From the NCBI GenBank assembly GCA_945878545.1, contig CAMCTQ010000074.1, positions 1 to 6,506 of the forward strand: 6,506 bases of DNA, written 5' to 3'. Below the pieces are notes generated by a model that was not told the origin of the DNA, made no database searches, and saw nothing but the letters and a program-made list of their open reading frames with translations. The stretch is from Rickettsia typhi. GTDB lineage: Bacteria > Pseudomonadota > Alphaproteobacteria > Rickettsiales > Rickettsiaceae. Made by a program: the position numbers and the translations under genes. This document shows, one piece after another, positions 1-5,803 of the stretch; the stretch's first letter is position 1; each line of letters starts with the position of its first letter.

Positions 1-395
1 CACTAAATAAATATTTTGATCAAACATTAACACCAAAAGCCCTTAATGAGTATATTTTAAATTCAGAAATTCCTTTTACCCACTGCCAAAGACTTATGAT
101 AACAATTATATTATCATATTCTTCAAATTTTAAACCAGACACAGATATAGTTAAAATTTCTAAAAAATTTCTTTGTAAACAAGATTTTAAAAACAGCCAA
201 ATTATTGGACATTTTATAAGAATTGCCAAAGATATTGACGGTTTTAACTTCACCGAGCCATCATTTACTATAACTAGTAAAAATCATTACTTAGAAATTG
301 TTAGCAAAGACATTTTGCCACGTCCTATATTTGAAAAAATATGTGATAGATTGAAGTCTATTGCATATATTAGGAAAATAAGTTTTAATCAATAA
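1..395 (+). CDS. Ppx/GppA-family phosphatase, C-terminal part (5' end outside window)
   Basis: The frame is open from base 3 to the TAA at 393-395, so this is the last ~130 codons of a longer gene; an internal Met at 96 is unlikely to be the real start because the reading upstream (ALNEYILNSEIPF...) continues the same domain. The visible part looks like the all-helical C-terminal domain of exopolyphosphatase/guanosine pentaphosphate phosphatases: a helix with 'FTHCQRLMI', then 'IIGHFIRIAKDIDG' (the usual 'lg.alrlA..l.g' segment), then a two-strand stretch and 'DILPRPIFEKICDRLKSIA', matching the family's ending with a conserved RL.. LA helix. Family members hydrolyse polyphosphate or pppGpp in the cytoplasm; the catalytic N-terminal domain is not in the window, so activity cannot be judged. 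It lies 19 nt ahead of the cytochrome b561 gene and is probably co-transcribed with it. Family assignment is by recalled pattern only. Confidence 0.62.
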   Translation, partial: LNKYFDQTLTPKALNEYILNSEIPFTHCQRLMITIILSYSSNFKPDTDIVKISKKFLCKQDFKNSQIIGHFIRIAKDIDGFNFTEPSFTITSKNHYLEIVSKDILPRPIFEKICDRLKSIAYIRKISFNQ

Positions 396-403
396 AACTT
401 GAT

Positions 404-408
404 AAGGA
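404..408 (+). promoter_or_regulatory. Ribosome binding site of cytochrome b561
   Basis: AAGGA lies 6 nt before the ATG at 415, a good Shine-Dalgarno match at proper distance. It supports that start, with translation initiating independently of the gene just upstream. Confidence 0.7.
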
Positions 409-414
409 AATTTT

Positions 415-951
415 ATGCTAAAAAACACCTCATCGTCTTATGGACTAATTACTAGGTTATTTCATTGGCTTATTAGTATCATGATTATTGCCTTGTTAAT
501 AGTAGGCTTCACCATGATTTCAATGGAAACATCTGCTAACAAATGGGAATTGTACTCTATGCATAAAGCAACGGGAGTAATAGTTCTATCATTGGTAAGC
601 TTAAGATTCTTGTGGCGCCTTGCCAATATACAATTAGACTTACCTGCAGATTTGCCCTCATGGCAGAAATTAGCTTCTAGAATTACCCACTATCTACTAT
701 ATGTCTTTATGTTTCTAATGCCAATTAGTGGAGTTCTTATGTCTATTCTTGGTGGTCACGAAGTGAATGTTTTTAATTTATTCACTATTCCCGCCAGCGC
801 GGAAAAAAATGTGGATCTTGCGCGTTTCTTCTGGAATATACATGGTATTAGCGCTTTCACCTTTGCGGGTCTAATAGGACTACATATAAGCGCTGGTTTA
901 TATCATCATTTCATACGCAAGGATAATATCCTTAGTCGGATGATTAAGTAA
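415..951 (+). CDS. Cytochrome b561 (CybB-type, four-helix diheme membrane protein)
   Basis: Inner-membrane b-type cytochrome of 178 aa, about the size of E. coli CybB (176 aa). Four hydrophobic segments are seen at about residues 14-36, 49-69, 90-112 and 143-166. Expected heme-ligand histidines are present: H17 in 'RLFHWL', H50 in 'HKATG', H143 in the fourth helix start and H157 in 'GLHISAGLYHH'. The family fingerprint 'HYLLY..F.MPISG' (92-106) and a 'F.LFTIP' turn (120-126) are also there. By family knowledge the protein moves electrons between membrane quinol and a partner, and in E. coli CybB acts as superoxide:ubiquinone oxidoreductase; the partner here is unknown. It follows the Ppx/GppA gene by 19 nt and ends in a terminator-like hairpin, so it is likely the last gene of that transcript. 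The gene looks intact. Confidence 0.9.
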   Translation: MLKNTSSSYGLITRLFHWLISIMIIALLIVGFTMISMETSANKWELYSMHKATGVIVLSLVSLRFLWRLANIQLDLPADLPSWQKLASRITHYLLYVFMFLMPISGVLMSILGGHEVNVFNLFTIPASAEKNVDLARFFWNIHGISAFTFAGLIGLHISAGLYHHFIRKDNILSRMIK

Positions 952-965
952 TATAATCGTTTTTT
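941..965 (+). terminator. Probable rho-independent terminator after cytochrome b561
   Basis: TGATTA (941-946) pairs with TAATCG (954-959), six pairs including one G-U, around a 7-nt loop that contains the stop codon, followed at once by six T (960-965). The stem is AT-rich, so it may be weak, but the shape and T-run are right for a terminator in a low-GC genome. Confidence 0.45.
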
Positions 966-1051
966 GAACTAGAGTTTTTACTTGGTCCAGTGTAAGTAAT
1001 CATAATTAGCCCATGCATGTCAAATATTTCCTAAATATAGATTAAAGCATT

Positions 1052-1648
1052 ATGACAAGTGATAAGATTTTAAATATTTTGTTTTTATTCATGCTTTTAG
1101 CATATATAGGATATATATTTTTTAAAAGGCCAAGAACTAGCGCTATAAAAAATGTAGTATTGTGGCTTGGTATTTTCTGTTTATTAATTCTAGCTTACGC
1201 TTTTAGATTTGAGCTTAATAATGTTAAGGAAAGAGTAATTTCAGTACTTATACCATCATATAGCTGGACAAATAACAAGGGTCAATTAGTAATTGCTCGA
1301 TCAGGAAATGGACATTTTCATTTAGATGCCATAGGTGAGCAGAAACAAGTTATTCATTTTTTAATAGATACGGGCGCTAGTGATGTCGCCTTAACTAGAG
1401 AAGATGCAATAAAGCTAGGATTTAAACCTGATAAGCTTAATTACACGAGAAGATACAATACAGCAAACGGCGTTAGCTATGCCGCTCCTATAGTAATAAA
1501 ACAGCTTACAATTAGCAAAAAGACTTTCTATAATGTTGAAGCTCATGTAGCGTCGGAAGGATTAGATATTTCTTTGCTTGGCATGTCACTAATTGAGAAT
1601 TTTGCTAATTTCAAAATCACTAAGGATATGTTGATTCTAGAATATTAA
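1052..1648 (+). CDS. Membrane-anchored retropepsin-like aspartic protease (clan AA, APRc-like)
   Basis: 198-aa protein with two N-terminal membrane helices (about 6-24 and 34-52), a short linker, and a single-lobe aspartic protease domain from about 78 to the end. The catalytic motif is 'FLIDTGAS' with D106-T107-G108. A flap-like stretch follows around 134-147 ('RYNTANGVSYAAP'), and the hydrophobic-hydrophobic-Gly element 'SLLGMSL' (L175-L176-G177) near the C-terminus completes the retropepsin topology. With one Asp per chain the enzyme should work as a homodimer, like retroviral proteases. Rickettsia conorii has a related enzyme (APRc, RC1339), shown to be active and sensitive to HIV protease inhibitors; orthology here is inferred. 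The region between the TM pair and the protease domain is short, so the domain sits close to the membrane; side (cytoplasm or periplasm) is not certain. No strong Shine-Dalgarno precedes the ATG. It converges on the SCO1 gene. Confidence 0.85.
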   Translation: MTSDKILNILFLFMLLAYIGYIFFKRPRTSAIKNVVLWLGIFCLLILAYAFRFELNNVKERVISVLIPSYSWTNNKGQLVIARSGNGHFHLDAIGEQKQVIHFLIDTGASDVALTREDAIKLGFKPDKLNYTRRYNTANGVSYAAPIVIKQLTISKKTFYNVEAHVASEGLDISLLGMSLIENFANFKITKDMLILEY

Positions 1649-1663
1649 AGCTAAATATTTCTA

Positions 1664-1687
1664 GTGGTTAGTACTCCAGCACCTTTT
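1664..1687 (+). terminator. Weak terminator candidate between the convergent protease and SCO1 genes
   Basis: GTGG (1664-1667) can pair with CCA plus C (1676-1680, one bulged G), followed a few bases later by TTTT (1684-1687). The stem is short and imperfect; position just after the protease stop is the main support. Confidence 0.25.
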
Positions 1688-1695
1688 ATAAATAA

Positions 1696-2325
1696 CTACT
1701 TATTCACTCTAATATATTCAACAATCTCTTCTTCTGGGGTATTCATATAAAAATGTTTCATATATTTGCCGTTTCTGTCCATTAAATATACAAAAGACGA
1801 GTGATCTATCATATAATTATTGGAATGTTCAGCAACCTCAGCTCTGGTATAGAATACCTTATAAAGGTCTGCCACATGTTTCAAATCATTCTCCGCACCG
1901 GTAAGACCTATAAATTTAGGATGAAAATGTCCTAGATACTCCTTTAATAATAGAGATGTATCTCTATTAGGATCAATTGTAATAAATATTGGCATTATAT
2001 CAATTTTATATTTCTCCAAAGTGGCAAGAACACTTGATAACTTATTTAGAGTAGTCGGACAAATATCAGGACAATATGTAAAACCAAAATAAACTAGACT
2101 TAAATGTCCTTTCATTTGCTCACTACTGAATTTATTACCATCCTGATCAGTCAAAGTAAATTTACCTCCAATTGGTACATCTTCAGCAATAGATCCACCT
2201 TGACCAGATAGTGGTTTATCAGGTAACTCTACAAAAATTAAAATATATGATGATATGAGGGCTATGACTACACTTAGTAATACAATAATTTTCGTAGTTA
2301 ATCTAACTTTTTTATCTTCGTCCAT
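1696..2325 (-). CDS. SCO1/SenC family copper chaperone for cytochrome c oxidase
   Basis: 209 aa, anchored by one N-terminal membrane helix (about 12-32) with a thioredoxin-like domain facing the periplasm. The copper site is complete: C85 and C89 in 'FGFTYCPDICPTT' and H175 in 'YMIDHSSFVYL'. 'FITIDPNRDT' (114-123) and 'LTGAENDLK' are further family marks. SCO proteins deliver copper to, or reduce the cysteines of, the CuA centre of cytochrome oxidase subunit II. Length is typical for alphaproteobacterial members. The ATG at 2325 lies 20 nt after the hemB stop, so the two genes very likely share a transcript, pairing heme supply with oxidase copper insertion. The leader before the ATG is A/T-only and has no clear Shine-Dalgarno. 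The gene looks intact. Confidence 0.93.
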   Translation of the reverse strand: MDEDKKVRLTTKIIVLLSVVIALISSYILIFVELPDKPLSGQGGSIAEDVPIGGKFTLTDQDGNKFSSEQMKGHLSLVYFGFTYCPDICPTTLNKLSSVLATLEKYKIDIMPIFITIDPNRDTSLLLKEYLGHFHPKFIGLTGAENDLKHVADLYKVFYTRAEVAEHSNNYMIDHSSFVYLMDRNGKYMKHFYMNTPEEEIVEYIRVNK

Positions 2326-2345
2326 AATATTTTTATCTAATAATT

Positions 2346-3323
2346 TTATTTGATCATGTCAGCAACTTCTAAGGCGGCATAAGTAAAAATCCCAGAAGCT
2401 CCAGCTCTTTTGAAACTAATTAATGACTCTACTATTACTTTTTCCCACTCAAGAGCTCCAGCTTCGGAAGCGATTTTTAGCATCGAATATTCACCACTAA
2501 CTTGGTACGCAAAAATATGAACATCAAATCTCCCAGAAGCTTCGCGTATTACGTCTAAATAAGGCATTCCTGGTTTTATCATAATCATATCTGCGCCTTC
2601 TGTAATATCCTGCTCAATCTCACGCATAGCTTCTTTGATATTGCGAACATCCATTTGATATGTTGCTTTACTTAAATATTCTTTTTTCTGACTTTTTATT
2701 GCCTTCCTAAAAGGACTATAAAAACTAGAATTATATTTTGCTGCATATGCAAGAATATTCACATTAATAAAATTATTGGCATCAAGCTCTTCTCTAATAG
2801 CCATTATTCTACCATCCATCATATCAGAAGGAGCAATAATATCTGCACCTGCTTTTGCTAAAACCAGTGCTTGATTAGATAAAGCTTCAATCGTTCTATC
2901 ATTATCAACATCATTATCAATTAAAATACCATCATGACCATGAGTAGTATAAGGATCAAGAGCTACATCACACGAGATACCTATTTCAAGACCTTTGTTC
3001 TTAATGGTTCTAATAGTGCGGCAAACTAAATTATCAAGATTATAAGCCTCATCAGCATTTTCGGACTTTAAATCATCATCAATTGCTGGAAATAAGGCGA
3101 TTGCTTTTATCCCTCTTTTTTGCGCTTCTGTTACTGTAACTATCACTTGATCTATCGATTGCCTATAAACCCCAGGCATAGTACTAATTTCCTGACGCTC
3201 ATTCTTGCCCTCAACCACAAAAATTGGCAATACAAGATCCTCAGGACGAAGAGTTGATTCTGCCATGAGGTCACGAAGCCAACTAGTTCTTCTATTTCTT
3301 CTTAATCTAACAATCGGAAACAT
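2346..3323 (-). CDS. hemB: Delta-aminolevulinic acid dehydratase (porphobilinogen synthase)
   Basis: 325 aa, full length for HemB. It condenses two 5-aminolevulinate molecules into porphobilinogen, the second common step of heme synthesis, in the cytoplasm. Schiff-base lysines are present: K196 in 'AYAAKYNSSFYSPFR' and K250 in 'MIMIKPGMPYLD'. Substrate-binding 'YQMD' (222-225) and 'YQVSGEY' (273-279) are conserved. The metal loop reads 'DVALDPYTTHGHDG' (119-132): the three zinc cysteines of the Zn enzymes are replaced by A121, D123 and D131, which is the Asp-type (Mg-dependent) site known from Pseudomonas and many alphaproteobacteria. SCO1 follows by 20 nt. Upstream, a 78-nt gap separates it from the peptidase gene, enough for its own promoter, although I find no convincing -35/-10 pair. 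Confidence 0.97.
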   Translation of the reverse strand: MFPIVRLRRNRRTSWLRDLMAESTLRPEDLVLPIFVVEGKNERQEISTMPGVYRQSIDQVIVTVTEAQKRGIKAIALFPAIDDDLKSENADEAYNLDNLVCRTIRTIKNKGLEIGISCDVALDPYTTHGHDGILIDNDVDNDRTIEALSNQALVLAKAGADIIAPSDMMDGRIMAIREELDANNFINVNILAYAAKYNSSFYSPFRKAIKSQKKEYLSKATYQMDVRNIKEAMREIEQDITEGADMIMIKPGMPYLDVIREASGRFDVHIFAYQVSGEYSMLKIASEAGALEWEKVIVESLISFKRAGASGIFTYAALEVADMIK

Positions 3324-3401
3324 ATATTTACAAGTACTTTAATTAGTTGAAAATAATACCAACTTATGGCTCAAATTAGCGATAAATCGACTATATACAA
3401 T

Positions 3402-4127
3402 CTACGAACTTACTTCAATTAATCTTTTAAATAAATTCCTATCTAGCTGCGAATTTAGATATTCAGCATGCCACTGCACACCGACTAAAAACTTGTAATC
3501 TCTTGACTCAGCAGCTTCAATGATGCCATCAGAAGCCAGGGCAGAAACTACAAGACCTTTGCCTAGACTGTCAATCGCCTGATGATGTGTTGAATTTACC
3601 ATAATTTCAACATCAGTGGTAAGACCTCTTAAAATCGTCCCTTCTTTAATAAATATAGGATGAGTTGGAACATGTTTTGGAGGTGGTTGTTCATGATTTA
3701 AATCGCTACTGAAATGATCAGGAATATGTTGTATGAGAGTTCCACCGAGAATCACATTAATTAGTTGCAACCCATTACAAATACCAAGAACTGGCATATT
3801 TTTGCTAAGCGCTTTCTTGGTAAATTCTAGTTCATATTCAGTTCTAGTATCTTTAGTTTTAACTCTATCAGATATTATTTCACGGCCATAAAATTTAGGA
3901 TGAATATCCTCATCACAACCAGGTATAATGAGTCCATCAATAAAGTCGAGCGTAGCATCAATGTCTTTATTATAAGGAAGCATAACCGGTATCCCTCCTG
4001 CTTTTTCAACGTTTTCAGAATAACAGGCTCTAAGAGCATACCAAGGAAGCGCGGAATATGAATATTTCTGGGAATCGGTATTTATATCAAGAATAATTCC
4101 TATGATTGGTTTTTTTATATCATTCAT
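3402..4127 (-). CDS. Class I glutamine amidotransferase-like hydrolase (peptidase C26, PuuD-like)
   Basis: 241 aa, the normal size for gamma-glutamyl-gamma-aminobutyrate hydrolase-type enzymes. The triad is visible: nucleophile C117 in the elbow 'VLGICNGLQLINV', and H220 and E222 in 'VGVQWHAEYL'. 'NSTHHQAID' (178-186) is a further conserved block of the family. Members cleave gamma-glutamyl bonds in the cytoplasm, e.g. gamma-glutamyl-GABA in putrescine breakdown, but no putrescine-pathway genes are in the window, so the substrate is open. Two departures from the common family pattern are seen: 'PGCDEDIHP' (69-77) instead of the usual double-Gly 'GG.D..P', and 'WHAE' instead of 'WHPE'. The ATG at 4127 comes 9 nt after the xseB stop, so both should be co-transcribed. 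No strong Shine-Dalgarno is seen; coupling to xseB translation is plausible. Confidence 0.85.
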   Translation of the reverse strand: MNDIKKPIIGIILDINTDSQKYSYSALPWYALRACYSENVEKAGGIPVMLPYNKDIDATLDFIDGLIIPGCDEDIHPKFYGREIISDRVKTKDTRTEYELEFTKKALSKNMPVLGICNGLQLINVILGGTLIQHIPDHFSSDLNHEQPPPKHVPTHPIFIKEGTILRGLTTDVEIMVNSTHHQAIDSLGKGLVVSALASDGIIEAAESRDYKFLVGVQWHAEYLNSQLDRNLFKRLIEVSS

Positions 4128-4136
4128 TACAACCGA

Positions 4137-4370
4137 TCAAACTTCAATTTCTGTGAATTCTACTTTATTTTCAGAAGTAATAGTAATTTTTTCTATTTTT
4201 AACTTTGCTTCTTTTAACATTTTCTCGCAGTGGTTTTTGAGTGCAACTCCAAACTCAAAACTAGACACAGCATCAGCTAAACTCTCCTGACCAGTATCAA
4301 TTCTTTTCACTATATTCTCAAGCTCAGACAAAGCTTCTTCAAAAGTCATTTTTTCGATAGATTTAGACAT
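4137..4370 (-). CDS. xseB: Exodeoxyribonuclease VII small subunit
   Basis: 77 aa from the ATG at 4370. It is the small helical subunit that assembles on XseA to form exonuclease VII, a processive single-strand DNA exonuclease in the cytoplasm. The signature runs from residue 9: '[19 protein letters not shown]', '[19 protein letters not shown]' and '[12 protein letters not shown]', a two-helix hairpin typical of the family. A longer reading from a TTG at 4379 is possible, but a GAGA stretch just before the ATG looks like its Shine-Dalgarno, so the ATG is preferred. xseA is not in this window, which is common because the two subunits are often unlinked. It is first in a likely transcript with the peptidase C26 gene and diverges from the NDUFS4-like gene. 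Confidence 0.93.
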   Translation of the reverse strand: MSKSIEKMTFEEALSELENIVKRIDTGQESLADAVSSFEFGVALKNHCEKMLKEAKLKIEKITITSENKVEFTEIEV

Positions 4371-4398
4371 AAATCTCAATTATTATTATTTTATGCTA

Positions 4399-4427
4399 AT
4401 TAAACATTATTTATTTTTGATATGCAA
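4399..4427 (-). promoter_or_regulatory. Possible sigma70 promoter for xseB
   Basis: On the - strand TTGCAT (plus 4422-4427) and TTTAAT (plus 4399-4404) are spaced by 17 nt ahead of xseB. The -10 matches five of six positions but the -35 only three, and the region is so AT-rich that chance matches are expected. The -35 would overlap the first codons of the divergent NDUFS4-like gene. Confidence 0.25.
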
Positions 4428-4700
4428 GTTAGAATTTATATCCCAACAAAATCATCCACACAATCTGGAGATGGTCTTCATTTCTGGCTAATGGAATTTG
4501 TAGAACAACCTGGTAGCAAGTTTAAAGAAACTCTTATGGGACGTACATCATCTAGTGATACGTCTAACGAAATTAAAATAAAGTTTCCAACCCTGGCAGA
4601 AGCAATAGAATTCGCCAAAAAGAAAAATTACAACTTTGAAGTAATAAATCCAAAAAGACGAAGATTAATAAAGAAAACTTATGCTAGTAATTTTAGTTAA
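4422..4700 (+). CDS. NDUFS4-like accessory subunit of NADH-quinone oxidoreductase (complex I)
   Basis: 92 aa, matching the ETC complex I subunit conserved region (NDUFS4 / 18-kDa) across its whole length: 'VRIYIPTKSSTQSG' (3-16), 'FWLMEF' (21-26), 'LMGRTSSSD' (38-46), 'FPTLAEAIEFAKKKNYNFEV' (55-74) and the C-terminal 'KKTYASNF'. In mitochondria and alphaproteobacteria this peripheral subunit sits on the NADH-oxidising arm of complex I and stabilises it. The gene is usually outside the main nuo cluster, as here. The protein lacks the mitochondrial import presequence, as expected. One departure: the motif usually written LMGW has Arg at position 41. The Shine-Dalgarno before the ATG is weak. 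It diverges from xseB over 51 bp and converges on the Lys/Gln-rich gene. Confidence 0.9.
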   Translation: MQVRIYIPTKSSTQSGDGLHFWLMEFVEQPGSKFKETLMGRTSSSDTSNEIKIKFPTLAEAIEFAKKKNYNFEVINPKRRRLIKKTYASNFS

Positions 4701-4794
4701 TCTGCTAATGTTATAGCAAGACCCATCAATATAACGAATAACTCGCTATTAATATCAGGGTTACTTGCATTTTACGGTTATCTGACTTTGATAA

Positions 4795-5109
4795 CTATTG
4801 ATCATCACCAAGGATTTTAGTAAGAACCTCTTCAACTTCTGATAAACCTCCACTAATCTCTTGCGAAGATACATGATATTTATCTCCTAACCCTTTTATA
4901 TCGTCTTTATTTTTCTGAGCTTTTTGAGTCTCTAGCAAAGCCTCTTTTACAAAAGTTTTGTTTTTTAAAAGACCTTCCGTGACACCAGGGGTTATTAACA
5001 TAATTCTTACTAGCTCGTCTAGAGAATCTTCAAACCTTTTCTCTTGCTCTTCTTGTGCTTGTTGTGCTTGTTTTGCTTGTTGTGATTGTTTTTTCTTCTT
5101 TTTAGACAT
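4795..5109 (-). CDS. Hypothetical Lys/Gln-rich small protein
   Basis: 104 aa, not recognised. Residues 1-24 are a charged low-complexity helix: five consecutive lysines, then three-residue repeats of the type Q-A-Q/K encoded by a 9-nt tandem repeat, then Glu-rich 'EEQEKRFED'. Residues 27-68 look like two amphipathic helices around 'LVRIMLITPGVTEGLL'; residues 70-100 form another polar then helical segment ending in acidic 'GDDQ'. There is no signal peptide or membrane helix, so it should be cytoplasmic; the basic N-terminus could bind nucleic acid or membrane lipid, which is inference only. That it is a real, well-expressed gene is supported by an excellent Shine-Dalgarno and a near-consensus promoter upstream. 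It diverges from the lipoprotein gene; the shared 165-bp region may coordinate the two. Confidence 0.8.
   Translation of the reverse strand: MSKKKKKQSQQAKQAQQAQEEQEKRFEDSLDELVRIMLITPGVTEGLLKNKTFVKEALLETQKAQKNKDDIKGLGDKYHVSSQEISGGLSEVEEVLTKILGDDQ
5053..5088 (-). repeat. 9-nt tandem repeat (four copies) inside the Lys/Gln-rich gene
   Basis: On the + strand TTGTGCTTG occurs twice in tandem (5053-5061, 5062-5070), followed by TTTTGCTTG (5071-5079) and TTGTGATTG (5080-5088), each one substitution from the first. The unit is a multiple of three, so gain or loss of copies would lengthen or shorten the Gln/Ala tract without breaking the frame. Confidence 0.8.
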
Positions 5110-5114
5110 TTATT

Positions 5115-5123
5115 ACCTCCCCC
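5115..5123 (-). promoter_or_regulatory. Very strong Shine-Dalgarno of the Lys/Gln-rich gene
   Basis: Read on the - strand the sequence is GGGGGAGGT, with the GGAGG core (plus 5116-5120) 6 nt from the ATG at 5109. It is the strongest ribosome binding site of any gene in the window and fixes the start. Confidence 0.85.
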
Positions 5124-5139
5124 ATATTCTTTTAGGATC

Positions 5140-5169
5140 CTTATATTGGATTACACTGCAATTAGTCAA
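5140..5169 (-). promoter_or_regulatory. Near-consensus sigma70 promoter of the Lys/Gln-rich gene
   Basis: On the - strand TTGACT (plus 5164-5169, five of six) and TATAAG (plus 5140-5145, five of six) are separated by 18 nt. Transcription would start near 5132, giving a leader of about 20-25 nt that carries the Shine-Dalgarno. This is the best promoter match I find in the window. Confidence 0.65.
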
Positions 5170-5205
5170 TCATAATTTTTAAACAAACAAAATCAAAATG
5201 ATTTA

Positions 5206-5219
5206 TATAGTTTACTATA
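5206..5219. promoter_or_regulatory. Palindrome in the divergent promoter region (possible operator)
   Basis: TATAGT-TT-ACTATA, perfect 6-bp arms with a 2-bp centre. It overlaps the proposed -35 of the lipoprotein gene (5211-5216) and lies about 37 bp upstream of the -35 of the opposite gene, a place fit for a repressor or activator. A nearly identical sequence follows the lipoprotein gene. AT-rich palindromes do occur by chance here. Confidence 0.35.
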
Positions 5220-5239
5220 AAGATTATTAGCGTTATATT
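5211..5239 (+). promoter_or_regulatory. Possible sigma70 promoter of the lipoprotein gene
   Basis: TTTACT (5211-5216, four of six) and TATATT (5234-5239, five of six) with a 17-nt spacer, 35 nt before the ATG at 5275. A 7-bp inverted repeat, TTAGCGT (5227-5233) and ACGCTAA (5260-5266), flanks the predicted start region and could be regulatory. Confidence 0.4.
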
Positions 5240-5274
5240 AAATCAACAAAATTAACATTACGCTAAATAAAGAT

Positions 5275-5793
5275 ATGAAAACATTTCTACCATTTTTATT
5301 TACTCTAATTGCCCTGTCAGGCTGTTACTCATCTGAAACAAGCTCTCATTACAATAAAGATTTAACATGGGCCCATTCTGAGTCAAAACCTATTTACTTG
5401 AGTTTTAAAAAAACAAAAGACACTTCTTTTTATTTTCTATTAAGCCGTGATACTAATCGTGATGATTACAAATTACGCGTAAGATGGCATAGCTCTAAAA
5501 AATCTGACGTATTATTTAACGGATATGATAGCACTTTAAAATTTCTTATAGATAATGAAAAAATTCTGAGTTTCAACCCTATAAAGAAACCTAAAATTGT
5601 TGCTTATAACATTAATTCAAATGGCCGTGAAGAAGAAGGTATATTTTCTCTTACCAGGGATGAATTTTATACTATAGCTTATTCGAAAGAAATAACTGTT
5701 GAATTAAACGGAAAAAATCAAACAGTAACTGGTTATTTTAACCGCAGAAATAGCTCAAAGGCATTTAGGGAGTTTGCTGAAAATAGTCATTAG
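5275..5793 (+). CDS. Predicted lipoprotein of unknown function
   Basis: 172 aa. The N-terminus is a lipoprotein signal peptide: 'MKTF' then a hydrophobic stretch and the lipobox 'LSGC' with C17 as the lipidation and cleavage site, so the mature protein (about 156 aa) should be tethered to the outer or inner membrane. Residue 18 is Tyr, not Asp, so there is no classical inner-membrane retention signal and the outer membrane is more likely (inference). The mature part is rich in alternating polar/hydrophobic strands, e.g. 'YKLRVRWHSS' (65-74), 'LKFLIDNEKILSF' (88-100), 'PKIVAYNI' (106-113) and 'EITVELNGKNQTVTGYF' (139-155), suggesting a beta-sandwich, then a short helix near the end. I do not recognise the family. 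It starts from the region shared with the Lys/Gln-rich gene and is followed by a weak hairpin. Confidence 0.82.
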   Translation: MKTFLPFLFTLIALSGCYSSETSSHYNKDLTWAHSESKPIYLSFKKTKDTSFYFLLSRDTNRDDYKLRVRWHSSKKSDVLFNGYDSTLKFLIDNEKILSFNPIKKPKIVAYNINSNGREEEGIFSLTRDEFYTIAYSKEITVELNGKNQTVTGYFNRRNSSKAFREFAENSH

Positions 5794-5803
5794 GTTAGGA
5801 GGT

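Noticed and set aside
20..253. 77-codon open frame on the - strand
   Set aside because: It lies opposite the Ppx/GppA coding frame, which continues through it with a sensible domain pattern; treated as a shadow.
978..999. Inverted repeat TTACTT/AAGTAA between b561 and the protease gene
   Set aside because: A 6-bp AT-rich stem with a 10-nt spacer is expected by chance here and is not followed by a T-run or placed at a promoter I can recognise.
4102..4290. 62-codon open frame on the + strand
   Set aside because: Antisense to xseB and the start of the peptidase gene, both with clear family motifs.
4371..4379. Longer xseB start at a TTG (4379)
   Set aside because: The ATG at 4370 has a GAGA Shine-Dalgarno-like stretch overlapping the TTG codon, and the family motif begins a few residues after that ATG.
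4703..4718. Hairpin TGCTA/TAGCA after the NDUFS4-like gene as terminator
   Set aside because: Only 5 bp and no T-run follows; likewise the GTTATC/GATAAC pair at 4777-4795 has no T-run on either strand.
4958..5182. 74-codon open frame on the + strand with a Cys-rich middle (CSSCACCACFACCDC)
   Set aside because: The Cys run is the antisense of the Gln/Ala repeat codons of the Lys/Gln-rich gene, which has the strong promoter and Shine-Dalgarno; not a metallothionein-like gene.
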